Source of the DNA: Zygaena filipendulae
Taxonomy: Eukaryota > Arthropoda > Insecta > Lepidoptera > Zygaenidae
Assembly (NCBI GenBank): GCA_907165275.2
Contig: OU015663.1
Location: 6,832,501 to 6,896,500 of the forward strand
Direction: 5' to 3'
DNA: 64,000 nucleotides
In this document: piece by piece, positions 34,764 to 46,306 of the stretch
How positions within the stretch are numbered: position 1 is the stretch's first letter
How the letters are laid out: each line of letters begins with the position of its first letter
The notes under the pieces: generated by a model
What the model saw: only the letters and a program-made list of their open reading frames with translations
Databases searched by the model: none
What the model was told of the DNA's origin: nothing
Program-made: the position numbers and the translations under genes

Positions 34764-35967
34764 ATATTCATAAAATTAATGTAAGTGTAAATAGGCGTAA
34801 ATTTTTATTTTCCGTGTTTTATCATAACTTCGAAACCTATATTTTTAAGGTTCTCGAATATACAACCGAGGTATACAACTTAAAAAAATACTAACTTATC
34901 TATGTATTTACTTATCCATTCATCTTTCTAGAACTTAACAATTTTGGGTAATAAGTTTTCACTGCACGGCAACACTCACTAAATGCCCACATGTTTACGA
35001 AACCGGCTTCACTTTGTTGTTGACAGCGCTCCGTCTTGAGTTTTTATTTCGTCTGAGTATGCATATTACAAAAGAAGAAAAGGCAACAATGGGACAAGAA
35101 CAACAGATAAACGGAGAAGAAAATCTGTGTTGTGTGGGGCCAATCGATCTCTGTATACCTAACCCATCTTGCAAATATGAGTTGTAATGGAACCTATCTT
35201 TGGTCGTCGTTTATGGGTCAAACTCCATGGTGCGCGATTGTCCCGGGGATAGTGCTCGACAGAGCGTTACACGGTTACTCCGAAAGCAATCAAGTCACTG
35301 GACTTTTATTAACACTGTCCTACGCAACAAGCACCCCACTTCACGGTCTACCAACTCGTTTCCGTCACCGCTCTTTCCAAGGGAACATAATTCGTAGCTA
35401 ATGATAAAGTTCAGTAATTATTATTACACAGGTATGTAGTGTAGATACTGTTGAGGAAAAAATGTACATTTCTTGGGACCCAAAATCCTAAACGAAACAC
35501 TCGTCATTATCAACGTTACAAATAGATCGTTAGTTCGCGCTAGTCACGTGTGTTATATTGTGTACAAATGACTCTCTAAGTAACAGATAAACTGCGCCCG
35601 TCAATCGTTACGAGAAATAATAAGAGGTGTATTGAGTTCGTGCCCCCGATATTGATAATCACGTGCCAAGACATAATACTCAAGGGGGATTCGATTCGAA
35701 CCCCACACCACACAAACAAAAATATCAACAGAGCTATACATATTATTTATCAACTAAATGCTAGAGCTTATAGGTAGATATAATTGTAAATTTACCGTTT
35801 AATTTTAAAATAAGATTTTTTTGGATTTAAAAACAAATTTTTTTTGAGTAAAGCATATTTATTCGATACTACAGATTTTTTTCAGTGATTTTTCTAATTT
35901 TTTATGGCGAAAAGGAATGTCTTAAAATTCGTGAGACATGAGTAAACCCTATAACGGGCTAGATCCC

Positions 35968-36255
35968 TACTATAATATTATTAAATGCGAAAGTAACTCT
36001 GTATGTCTGTCGGTTACGCTTTCACGTCTTAACGGCTCAACTGCACCATCATGAAATTTTGTGCACACGTTGTCAGAGGTACATAGAAGGACATAGTGTA
36101 CTTTTTATGCCGGAATTCCTGCGGGAACTCCGAAATTAACGCCTGTGAAATCTCATGAAATTTTGCATACACGTTGTCAGGGGTACAGAAGAGGGCATAG
36201 GTAGGTACTTTGTATCCCGGAATTCCTGCTGATCTCCGAAATTCCCGCGGGTGAA
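35968..36255 (+). mobile_element. Helitron-like repeat with internal duplication
   Basis: Starts CCCTACTATAATATTATTAA; TCATGAAATTTTG and CACACGTTGTCAG occur twice (about 36045 and 36155), as does CCGGAATTCCTGC, so the central part is duplicated in tandem. The last hairpin is incomplete. Confidence 0.55.
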
Positions 36256-37884
36256 AGTTATAATGTAGAGACCTTGTAGAGACAGAAGCAGGGCCCGGGT
36301 CACAAAAGTCTTGTAGTCATATGACACGTGATTGTTGAAGGGGCCCTGTATGATTCAGAATTGATGTTTTTATTGGGTAATATTGATATAGTTGGATGCT
36401 CCCTGATTAGGAGCATCATTTTGTCATGGGTTATGCGATACATGCGTACGTATTGACAAGAGTCCTCAGCCTCACTACTTAACCAATTTAACTCGTTTTA
36501 CTTTTGATTTTTATGCATAATATATGTATAGAAAAACGTAGAATTTTCAGCGCTTATTGTAATATATAGCTTTTTGAGTTGAATTTACACATCTGAATGA
36601 TGTTTAACTTATGTTTGGGTGCTACTTCCTTTTTTTTAAACTGTGTCTTATTTAATTAATATTGAATTGTATTATTTTATCTATATCATAATTATTTATT
36701 TTATTGTTTTGTTATCAGGCAACATGGGCCCATAGATAAATAGCTTACAAACTAACATACATATAACAAATATAAAAAACATTCTATTTTTGACACTGTG
36801 TCGCTCTGGTGGTGGCTGTCGGTATCCTGCCCCTGAATCGCTATAAGTAGCAAAATTTATACAAACATCAATGGTTTCTTGTGCTATTTTACATAAACTT
36901 TTAATGTTCTTTGTTAATTTGCATAAATAAAGAAAAAATGATCACAAGAGAGCATGTACATATATAGAGTAGGTAACAGGGCACTTGGGTTGGTGCCTAG
37001 TAATTTTTTGTTTGTTTCAGTCGGTCATATATACCTACCTATTTATTTGAAGACTTAACCTAATATTTTATTCAAAATACAAAATACAAAAGTAGACTAG
37101 AAACATATTGTTTTAAAATAGTCCGTCCCAAGCCCATACCATCAAAATATTCCAGCCGCGTAAAGTAAGCGCATGATGTATCATCTATTGTTACCAGCTA
37201 TTTATTGCCTTCCGAATTATTTTATTTGCAGCACAAGTACAGTTGGCTTCATATTTCTATGATTGTAGAGAAATATAGTTTCTTATTCATATTTATCTAT
37301 TTATTTATTTATATCTATACGCACGCAGATAATATTATGTCGGTCGGTATAATTATATAAAGATCTTAAAGAGGTTCTCATTTTATTTAATTATTCAACA
37401 GTTTTTTTTTTAGTTCATTGTACAAAGGCTACTTATTAAGCAATTTTTGTTACCAGCTGTATGACATACCTCTACATAAGATCAAATCGTATCGTATTTT
37501 AAAGTATCTTCTCAACAATTGTGTGTAAATGATATATTAAAATGTGCATGTCCGTACGGGGAACGGAAGTAGTCTTCGTTTTGAGAATATGATATTGACT
37601 CGAGAACGATGACCTTGTGACAAGTTCTGTCACTGTTGCAAGAAATAACCGCTTCTAGTTTTGTCTGTATAAAATAAATAGCTGTTTAAAATCCAAATGG
37701 ATTTCAATAATCACACTACCGCATATTCACACATGCATACACAGGTAATTTTGTAACGAGCTCGCGTTAAATTTTTCTACTGGTATTCTATTTATTTGTG
37801 CAAACATTTAAAATAAAATTTGTATTTTTTATTGATTTCTTAACGTGTACATTGAAAAATTAAGAACTGTTTTATCCTTACATA

Positions 37885-38127
37885 CAAAGTCCACCGCTGC
37901 GTTTGTCTGTCTGTCTGTCCTCGATAAACTTAAAAACTACTGAGCGGATTTTCGTGCTGTGTTCACCAATAGATAAAGTGTTTCAGAGGAAATGTTTTTT
38001 TTTGTCCTTGTGTACAAGGACAAGGTGTGTTTAATAAATAAATAAATGTTTTATATAGGTATAGTTTATCCTGAAATTCCCGTAGGAACTCCGAACCGAC
38101 CGCGGTTGAAACCGCGTGGGCAGCTAG
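37885..38127 (+). mobile_element. Helitron-like repeat
   Basis: ACATACAAAGTCCACCGCTG, GTCTGTCTGTCTGTCCTCGA, then CGACCGCGGTTGAAACCGCG, TGGGCAG and CTAG at 38124-38127. Confidence 0.55.
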
Positions 38128-38654
38128 AAAATATAATATAATGTAAAAAATATCATAATTATTATATTATCGGTAATCACCGACCTTGTATTAATAAATC
38201 ATAAATTGAAATTTTAATCTATAGGTAGTAACAAAATGTGTATTCTGCAATGTACTTAGGTATTTAAAATGTCATGTTTCTTAGCAAAGACTTAATTTGA
38301 CTATAAATTAGTTCTGTCACGTCAAAGTCATTATAATTTACGGTTACCTTTTGTTAAAATTTAAATTGCTACTAAGTCTAGGTATAAATTAGGCTGCCAT
38401 GTGTAACACAAGTTTTCAGTATCTTTTAAACATAAGTATTAATTAAAATTTCTATACATATCTATAAACAAATTAAGTTCATGCAAGATTTAAAAAAGTT
38501 ACTAAAATAAATTAATACTCTAGCTAATATTTCAGTGATATTGATTTTGCATGTAGAAATTTCAAACTATAAATTATCAAATTTAATATTAAAAATGTTA
38601 TACTTACTGTAAAACTCTATACTATAAAATACTTCCAATTAATTATAATAATCA

Positions 38655-38790
38655 CTAGCTGTTCTCCGTGGTTTCGCTCACGTGAATTTCGGGATCCCTT
38701 CAGCGATTATGGGATTCTGTGTTGTGCACGGAGACGTAACAAACATAACATATACTGCACTTAGGATATGGATATCACAAGACAGTAATA
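38655..38790 (-). mobile_element. Helitron-like repeat, end fragment
   Basis: CTAGCTGTTCTCCGTGGTTT, then CGCTCACGTGAATTTCGG. It lies about 300 bases before the exon at 39091. Confidence 0.5.
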
Positions 38791-39090
38791 AGTTTTTGCG
38801 TTGACAGTTGACAGTTTTTGTCACTGTAATCTCTTGCACGCTAAATCTTATTTATAACGGCTTCAAATAAGGTATAGCTATTTATGTAAGCTACGCAATT
38901 TTTTCGTCAATTTCCGAATGATTTTTACCTTAATTTTTATTAAAAAACGTCCTGAGTAGTCGCATAAAAATTTGGTTGAGAATTAAGATCAATCGATAAC
39001 TAAAGTTATATAACTAAAGTTAGTTTTTATATTTTTTGTTACAACCTATAGTTATCTAGCTGACTCATTTGTCTATGTAATTAATTCCAG

Positions 39091-39211
39091 TGTGAAAAAG
39101 GCGGCGGCGCGGTGGATTGCATCAAGACTGAGCCGCTGGAGACCGAGGAGCCTCGCGCTATGCAGAAAGTGCCTTCACTCTCCGATCTTTCCGATCCCGA
39201 GGCATCACTAG
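39091..39211 (+). CDS. Next coding exon of the same gene, with sumoylation-type IKTE motif
   Basis: Acceptor TTAATTCCAG, donor GTATGT. Encodes CEKGGGAVDCIKTEPLETEE then PRAMQKVPSLSDLSDPEASL, ending with one base of a Gly-type codon. I-K-T-E fits the psi-K-x-E sumoylation consensus and is reminiscent of the IIKTEK segment near the amino terminus of vertebrate ETS1. The Ser/Asp-rich segment resembles what precedes the MAPK site and PNT domain in insect pointed proteins. That is inference from memory. The 9.4-kb intron before it and a following intron of more than 24 kb (no matching exon found before the right edge) suit a large developmental regulator. Confidence 0.65.
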
Positions 39212-42200
39212 GTATGTACACATCTCACTGATACAACTTTAGCAGAATATAATTAAAAGAAATTATTTCGGTTCCTGAAACGTGAAAATTTTTATTAGTA
39301 ACCATCGCCAAATAATCTTAATGATCTGACGAATAAAGTTATTTTTTTACAATTTTTCCAATACAAACACTCTTTGCGATTGAGTATTTTATGTATAGGT
39401 ATAGGTATGTAAAACTGAACGCACACGAGCTCTTAAAAAATGAAAATTGAATAAGTATACCTGCACATCATAGACATGTTTCTCCATTTTTCTCGGTTTT
39501 TTATATTATAAGTATTTAATTTATTTTATTCATATGTAAAACTTTTTCTGAAACTACTTGTGTATTTACGAGTATTAAAATGATGTAAGTTTAGGTATTT
39601 GAGGTTGTAGTGCTGTACGCCTTGTTTGACTATAGATACATTTAAATGATTATACGTATACAACTATACATACTTATCTAGTCTAAATAATAAATTTTAT
39701 TTTATTTTAATACCCTATTTAACAAATATTATGTTCCAACTATACACAAAAATGGTATAGGTATGTTTACTACTAGTTATTTCACAGGATGAGTCTTTTA
39801 AGTGTAGAGTAAACTACTCACATTAGACACCAGCCATTTCTATAGTTACTGAGAAGGTCTAGATTTGAAAAAGTTTAAACTGTTAAATGTTAAGTTAAGT
39901 AATAAATGCCATCACTCACCACACCACAATGAACGATAGCAAAAGCAAACAGATTGAACTGATCGTTAACTATTTATTGTTAGCGGTTGCCCTCTTTTTT
40001 ACATCTTCGCAGCCGCTATAAATCTAGTAAAACTAGATTTTTAATCTGTTAAAACTATGTCTACGCCTCCTGATAAATAGCGGATACAAGCCACAAAACA
40101 GGAAGCATACACAGACAGCGTTGAGACCTAAATCAAGGTGTAAACTAACTCGTCTATTCCTATACCTGAATCATTTGTCCTAATATCCTCCTGGTGTGAA
40201 GGTAGCCAGCCATTATGTCAGACATACTAGGCTATCATAACCGACGACATCTCCCCAGCGCTCGTTCGAAGAGCGGATGTCGTCAGACAACGTCCGGCAA
40301 GAGCACGCGCCAATCCCGGCGATCTGTGACTTTGATGTTCTATGTTTACACTTTCGAAACGACTAAGCATAGCTTTACAATGGGCTTGGCTCCTTACTCT
40401 AGTTTACGTATAGTATTAAAAAAAATTACCAATTTTCATGAGATCATCCAGTATGACGCGACGCTATGCCTTGAAAAGTCCTCGACCTTGTAAAGAATAC
40501 GTCACAATAATATTTGTTTATTTTTATCCAGTATTAAGTACAGAATATGTCGAATAACCTAGATTATCGTCTTCGCAATTGCTCACAGAGGACCTTTACC
40601 TATGCACTGCGAATGATTAGCGAAATGGATGAAGCCCGAATAGAATAATACGGCGCATCCTTGTTACGGGCGGCATCGAGGCTCTTTCAGACAAACGCTG
40701 CAATCTCTGATTTCATAACTATCTGTAAGTCTATACCGTCCTTTAGGTTTCGTACACATTTAAAAGAACAATGCCTAATTTCTAGGAACGGTAGTTTATA
40801 GGAACATCAGCCAGGCCTGACCAAATTTTTTTTAATGTTATATTGAGTAGGTACACAATATTTTGCACATGATTAGCTCTTGTGCGCTTGATCAGCTTAC
40901 GATGACAGGGGGTAAATGAACTCGGTAGGATCGTGTCAGCGCGCTAGTAGGTACCTATACACTCAACGTCACTTCCAGGGTGGGCTACCCGGCGATACGG
41001 GCTCATTGTTCCGTATATCTGTCTTGAACTTTTGACGTGGGAACTGCTTACACTTGCGGTTTTGTTTCCTTTTTCACATCAAGAAAAAGTCCAATGGTGG
41101 AGCGGTAGAATGGTAGCATGTTTGTTTATTTACCAACTGGATTTAAGGTTTATTATAATCACAACCTTAAAGATGGTTGTTGTACCTAAACCACCAGGGT
41201 GAATCCAATTTATTCAAAAAATTGTAATAACTATTAGGATACTGTAGTTTGGGATCAAATAGTATCAATCTAGATTCTAGATAGATTCATTTGGGTAGGT
41301 TTTTTTTTTATTATTTTATAATATGTATTATTAATGCCTCTCTTCTTTGGAACAAATTGATTCTGTACAAATGTAAAGCATAATCACTATGCATATAGAT
41401 TTAAGTGCCTTCCTAGACTACTAAGTAATAAATTGTCATATAAAACGAGTACCTAAGTATATTTTCTTCATAGCGATGAATTATAATCACAATAATTGAT
41501 TGTTTGTTTACGATGGACCTGGTGCCAATATTAATTACCGTTCCCGAGATATTAAAAGATTTGGCGACCGACGACATATCATCGACAGTTCCCTGACCAC
41601 GATTCTTCTTGGAACTTTTGGTGACAACCTATAATCTGTAGAAATCTACATATATATTATATACACTTAAATATATCACAAAGATTATCTTTGGTTAATG
41701 TAGTTAGTATTCATCTTTTATATCCTCTACTACATTGATGTGAATACAGAGGCATTGAATCTTAATTATTAGACAAATTCTCTTGTTTTGATTTGTGAAT
41801 AAAAATATACGTTTGGTCGACAACATATAGAAATAAAAAGATTGAATTCCATTGAATTACGTCAAGCGATTTTGGCGGTTTATTGATACATACTCTTACA
41901 TATTATATTCTAACAATTAACGACGCGAGAAAATAATGCTTTCACACAGTTACGAAGAGTCAAAATTCGTCTTTACCCTGACATTTTTTGTGTAGCGTAT
42001 TCGTCTTTAACGACATCCGAAAATCTAAATACTCGACGTAGGTAGCTGTAACATTATAGAGAACAAGCGCACAAGTTCATAAAGATCAAATAACAAACTT
42101 GAGCGGTTGTAGGTGAATGCAATCTGTTTTGTTACATGTGGACGAACCTCGTCACAGCGCATTGAATGCGTTAATTATTTAATTATTGAATCTCTACGTT

Positions 42201-44022
42201 TTGTTTGTTGATTGTGTTTCATTTTAATTAAGTTTAGTTAAAAGTAGGAATACTTGGCTGAAACTATGAATAAAAATTATAAACCAGTGGTTCTCCATAA
42301 CTTTATGTAGCTTTTTTAAGCCTCCCTAATTTAGAAATATTTATTCATTTTTTTATCTATAGTTTCATAAGTATTTGCTCCGGTCTTATTAGTAATATAA
42401 TGAGTTTGGTACATACAAATTGATATTTCCCTGACTTCCTATGACAAATCTATTATTTTTTGTTCGAAGCATCCTTAAAATATCTTTAGTGAAAATTTAA
42501 GAATTATCTTGAACATACTGTAACAATTCGTGTACAATAAAGAGTATTCTATTATATTCTAGTTTCTATTCTATTATACTTGACTTATCCGGTATTATCC
42601 GGTGGTACCTACCATCAGTAAAACAATCACACAATCTATAAGTATGTAAGAAAAAGCTGATTTTATTAGGTAAATAATATTCCTTTTTATAGGGAGTTAT
42701 AGTAACGATATGACGTGATGTTCACAATATAATGTCTGTACACGCTGCATAGTACTCTACCTACCAGACGCAGAAACCTAATGAACCATTTATAAAAATC
42801 CCCGTGTAACACACAGGAAAGTCTCTTATTCTCGTAGTATACAAATTATTACTGTAGTTCATTTTATTATCACTGGTCATTAATGTGTCCCAGACTCCGA
42901 GTCCATAAACACCTACTCAGCCGTTTCATATGTGAGAACAATGCATGTAATATGTTTGCGCAAGGTTTGCGCTATCTCCCCGCACTCCTGACTCCCGTTG
43001 ACGCTCTCACGTATTAGAACATGTACGAACTGACCACTTGGTAGTCTGTACATATCCGAGTGACTCATCATGTTAATTTCGTTTCATTTATTTATTTATT
43101 TATTTATTTATATTAATTGTTACATGCAAAGATAGCTATAAATAGACATAAATTACATGTACCCTGGCAGGGTGTTACAATATTATAATGGTGCCTAACT
43201 ATTTTAAAAACTTAAATGATATTTGTTATTATAAAGTTTTTAAATCAAATATACTTTATTACACACACGCAGTAGAAAAGCACATTTAAAAAACACGTAA
43301 ACACTTAAAGTAAGGCAGAATAATAATGAAGCTTTTATCATTTCCCACAAAAAGTATAATCATTATTTTAGGCAAATGGTACTGCGTCTTCGGTAGGTAG
43401 ACGTGATGTTTATTTTTAAATAAATATCTAGCATATACCAACTTTTCTAAATGTACTTTTGTACGTAATGGTATTTGTTGAATATTGAAAAGAGAGTGTT
43501 TTTCCTCCCTTTTTGTTAAAATGAAAAAACATTGAACTCTCCGATAAGTAACTTTATATCAGGCATAAACCTGAAAATATGGTTACCTACTGGAACACTT
43601 ATAAACCTGATACCTACATATAAAGAAAGTAGGAGTAGAGTAATATGTCTCGATACCTCACAGAGGATGTTGCGGTGTCCACTTCCTCCGGCCGTGTTGA
43701 CCGATGCGCAGGATGTTGCCAAAACGGCATTGGTCATATTATGTATATTTTGGGTTTTTGCTCTAGAATTACAATACTTACTGCATGATGACAATTTAAC
43801 GTAGTATTTGTAAACAGTCATTCCGACGTCTGTCAAGATGGATTATTATTATTACATACATATTTAACAAAGGACCTCATGTCGTCTATTAAAAGAAGAT
43901 TGATTAAAATTTTGTTAGTATCAGCTATGAATATTGTCAGCTATGAATATAATTTTGTTGTAACACCATACTGTGGCGTGTTGAACAGTTTTTTATGCTT
44001 GATCAAGTAGAAATAGAGTTTC
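39212..44022. other. Intron after the IKTE exon
   Basis: No exon or defined repeat found up to the LINE. 40215-40490 has a moderately GC-rich stretch with an open frame and no recognised domain. Confidence 0.4.
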
Positions 44023-44039
44023 ATGTGTCACCCGTTGTC

Positions 44040-44370
44040 TACCGGAGATCCTACTTATTGGCCTACTGATCCCAAGAAGTTGCCAGATCTTCTGGATTTC
44101 TTTGTAACTAAAGGCATCGGTCACTTGTACACTAGCATTAAGTCAAGTTTGGATGGATCATCTGACCACACCCCCGTGATTCTCACAGTGAGCTCTGAAA
44201 TCATACACAAGGATGTGCCAGAGTCACTATTTAACCACAGAACTGATTGGGATAACTTTCGCGAATATATTAATCAAAACATAAATCTTAGAGTCCCCCT
44301 AAAAATGGTGATGACGTCGACGAAGCCTGTAGGTATCTCACTAACCTTATTCAAGTTGCTGCTTGGGTAA
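44040..44370 (+). pseudogene. LINE endonuclease carboxyl end (frameshifted from RT)
   Basis: Reads LSTGDPTYWPTDPKKLPDLL, DFFVTKGIG, then SSLDGSSDHTPVILTVSS, the S-D-H-x-P-V motif of the APE-type endonuclease with the upstream PTYWPTD segment. The RT-side reading (NGDDVDEACRYLTNLIQVAA...) is in another frame, so one frameshift lies near 44300-44315, at the CCCCCTAAAAATGG stretch. Confidence 0.8.
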
Positions 44371-44567
44371 ACACACCACATTTAGATAAAATCTACAGAG
44401 GCAATATCTTACCTGCAGATATTAAGAAACAAATTGCTGAGAAACGCCGTCTTCGACGAATATGGCATCAGTCCCGTAATCCACATGATAAAACCAAACT
44501 GAACAGAGCTGCAAAAAAGCTTAAAAATACTCTCCGTGAAGTATCTAACGCTAGCCTGCGAAGAAAC

Positions 44568-46187
44568 TTGGAAAGTATGTCGGCATCGGGTCGCGGTGAG
44601 TATTCACTTTGGAAGGCAACTAAAATCTCGGACAAACCTCAACAATATTTTCCCCCAATTAGAAAGCACATGACCTGGGCAAGAACCGACTCGGAGAAAG
44701 CTGAAACCTTTGCAACACATCTGGCTGCTGTTTTCGAACCCAATGATGGCTGGACTGATGAATCACATCTTGATGCGGTTTTAAATCAAGACTTCCAGAT
44801 GTGCCTACCTGTTGAATCAACATCACCTAGCGAGATTTTGCGCGAGATCAAATCCCTCGACCCTAAGAAGGCACCTGGATTCGACCTGATATCTCCAAGA
44901 ATTCTCAAAGAACTACCAGGGAAATGTTTGACCTTCCTGGCATGTCTATTTAATGCTATATTTAGGGTGTCACACTTCCCTAACCTATGGAAAGTGTCCC
45001 AGATAATTATGATTCATAAACCGGGAAAGCCAGTTCACGAAGTTTCATCATACCGACCAATAAGCCTCACTCCTGTGTTGTCTAAACTATGGGAAAAAAT
45101 ATTTCTGTCCCGTGTAACACCTCTTATGGAAAAGTGTGACATTATCCCCTCACATCAATTTGGTTTCCGGAAATCTCATTCGACTATCGAACAGGTACAT
45201 CGAGTTTACAGTGCTATTAGACAGTGCTTTGAGCGAAAGGAGTACTGCTCCGCAGCATTCTTGGACGTCCAACAGGCGTTTGATCGGGTCTGGCACAGGG
45301 GACTGTTATGCAAAATCAAAGAAAGACTACCACATTCACTCTTTCTCATCATAGAGTCCTATCTTTCCGACAGATTATTTCAAGTTAAGCAAGGAAGTGC
45401 TAGATCCTCTCTCTATAAGATCAGAGCAGGCGTACCACAGGGCTCAGTTCTTGGACCTGTACTTTACAACATTTTCACATCAGACCTGCCCACTTCCAGT
45501 AATGTGACGATCGCAACATATGCTGACGACGTAGCCTACTTATCTTGTAACGAAGACCCTAAAGTTGCAAGTAAACACCTTCAAGAGCTGTTGAACAAAA
45601 CTGAGAACTGGCTATTGAAATGGCGAATCCGTGCCAGCGCACAAAAGTCAAATCATATTACCTTCACTTTGAGGCGGGAAGATTGTCCCCCAGTGAAACT
45701 CGGAACCAACATCCTACCGCATTCTAACTGTATCAGATATCTGGGCTTCCACTTAGACAGAAGACTGACATGGAAAGATCACATCAAAAAGAAACGAGAT
45801 GAGATTAATATCAAATACAAGAATCTGTATTGGCTTCTGGGCAGGAATTCGGCACTATCCGTAGATAATAAACTGTTGATTTACAAAACAATTTTAAAAC
45901 CTATCTGGACCTATGGCCTTCAAATTTGGGGAGTTGCCAGCAATAGTAACAGAATGTGCTTGCAGCGTGTGCAAAACGCTATACTGCGGGCCATTGCGAA
46001 CGCTCCTCTCTTCTCTACAAATAAAGAGATCCATGAGTATCTGGGTGTTCCCTTCGTTGATGATGAAATCACGCGCCACAGGGAGCGTTACATAAAGCGT
46101 TTAGCCATACATCCCAACCGCCTGATTGATGAGCTTCTTCATCCGCCAAATAAAATAAATAGGCTTAAAAGGAATCAAATACTGTAA
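44568..46187 (+). CDS. Jockey-type reverse transcriptase (partial ORF2)
   Basis: About 540 codons of non-LTR reverse transcriptase open to TAA; the same frame extends upstream to about 44310 without a stop, so the ATG at 44568 is only the first Met after the frameshift. Motifs in order: KAPGFDLISPRIL, SSYRPISLTPVLSKLWEKI, QFGFRKSHSTIEQVHR, AAFLDVQQAFDRVWH, AGVPQGSVLGPVLYN and the catalytic YADDVAYLS. The carboxyl part has WRIRASAQKSNHITFT and RYLGFHLDRRLTWKDHI, typical of the Jockey clade. It would copy the element's RNA at a nicked target. The catalytic YADD is intact, but the element is 5'-truncated. Confidence 0.93.
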   Translation: MESMSASGRGEYSLWKATKISDKPQQYFPPIRKHMTWARTDSEKAETFATHLAAVFEPNDGWTDESHLDAVLNQDFQMCLPVESTSPSEILREIKSLDPKKAPGFDLISPRILKELPGKCLTFLACLFNAIFRVSHFPNLWKVSQIIMIHKPGKPVHEVSSYRPISLTPVLSKLWEKIFLSRVTPLMEKCDIIPSHQFGFRKSHSTIEQVHRVYSAIRQCFERKEYCSAAFLDVQQAFDRVWHRGLLCKIKERLPHSLFLIIESYLSDRLFQVKQGSARSSLYKIRAGVPQGSVLGPVLYNIFTSDLPTSSNVTIATYADDVAYLSCNEDPKVASKHLQELLNKTENWLLKWRIRASAQKSNHITFTLRREDCPPVKLGTNILPHSNCIRYLGFHLDRRLTWKDHIKKKRDEINIKYKNLYWLLGRNSALSVDNKLLIYKTILKPIWTYGLQIWGVASNSNRMCLQRVQNAILRAIANAPLFSTNKEIHEYLGVPFVDDEITRHRERYIKRLAIHPNRLIDELLHPPNKINRLKRNQIL

Positions 46188-46275
46188 ATAAACAGGACAT
46201 TGGTTCTGTTTAAAAATTTCTGATATTACCTGTGCACACAAAACATTCGATTATAGTCTGGCGACTGATTGCGAA

Positions 46276-46306
<31 letters not shown>

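Larger units (their letters stand above)
33586..35057 (+). mobile_element. P-element-like transposon with 8-bp target duplication (decayed)
   Basis: Ends are perfect 35-bp inverted repeats (CTCAGACGAAATAAAAACTC...), with similarity continuing to GTGAAGCCG. The perfect 8-bp direct duplication TATGCATA flanks it at 33578-33585 and 35058-35065. Inside, just after the left end, is a THAP-like reading frame (33775-33870). An 8-bp duplication and a THAP start are features of the P superfamily (family knowledge). No transposase catalytic region remains; much of the interior is the nested fold-back at 34019-34763. Either a deletion derivative or a MITE-like product of a P-type element. Confidence 0.75.
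35066..39090. other. Intron between the two regulatory-protein exons, right part
   Basis: 35130-35400 is distinctly GC-richer and open in two frames on the plus strand, without a recognised product; it may be an old transposon or a conserved element. Further on only Helitron-like copies (36.0, 37.9, 38.7 kb) and AT-rich DNA. Confidence 0.45.
44033..46304 (+). mobile_element. Jockey-type LINE, 5'-truncated, with poly(A) tail
   Basis: A non-LTR retrotransposon insertion flanked by the 10-bp direct duplication ATGTGTCACC (44023-44032 and 46305-46314). It begins inside the endonuclease domain, continues through reverse transcriptase and ends in AATAAATA plus a run of about two dozen A. Exact flanking repeats and the nearly open frame suggest fairly recent insertion. 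Truncation removed the 5' UTR, ORF1 and most of the endonuclease, so it cannot be autonomous. Confidence 0.92.

Noticed and set aside
40215..40493. 92-codon ORF with basic amino terminus
   Set aside because: No homology recognised, no acceptor or donor of quality; likely chance in a GC-richer patch.
46281..46304. Long A run as a processed pseudogene tail
   Set aside because: It is the 3' tail of the LINE, shown by the target duplication on either side.
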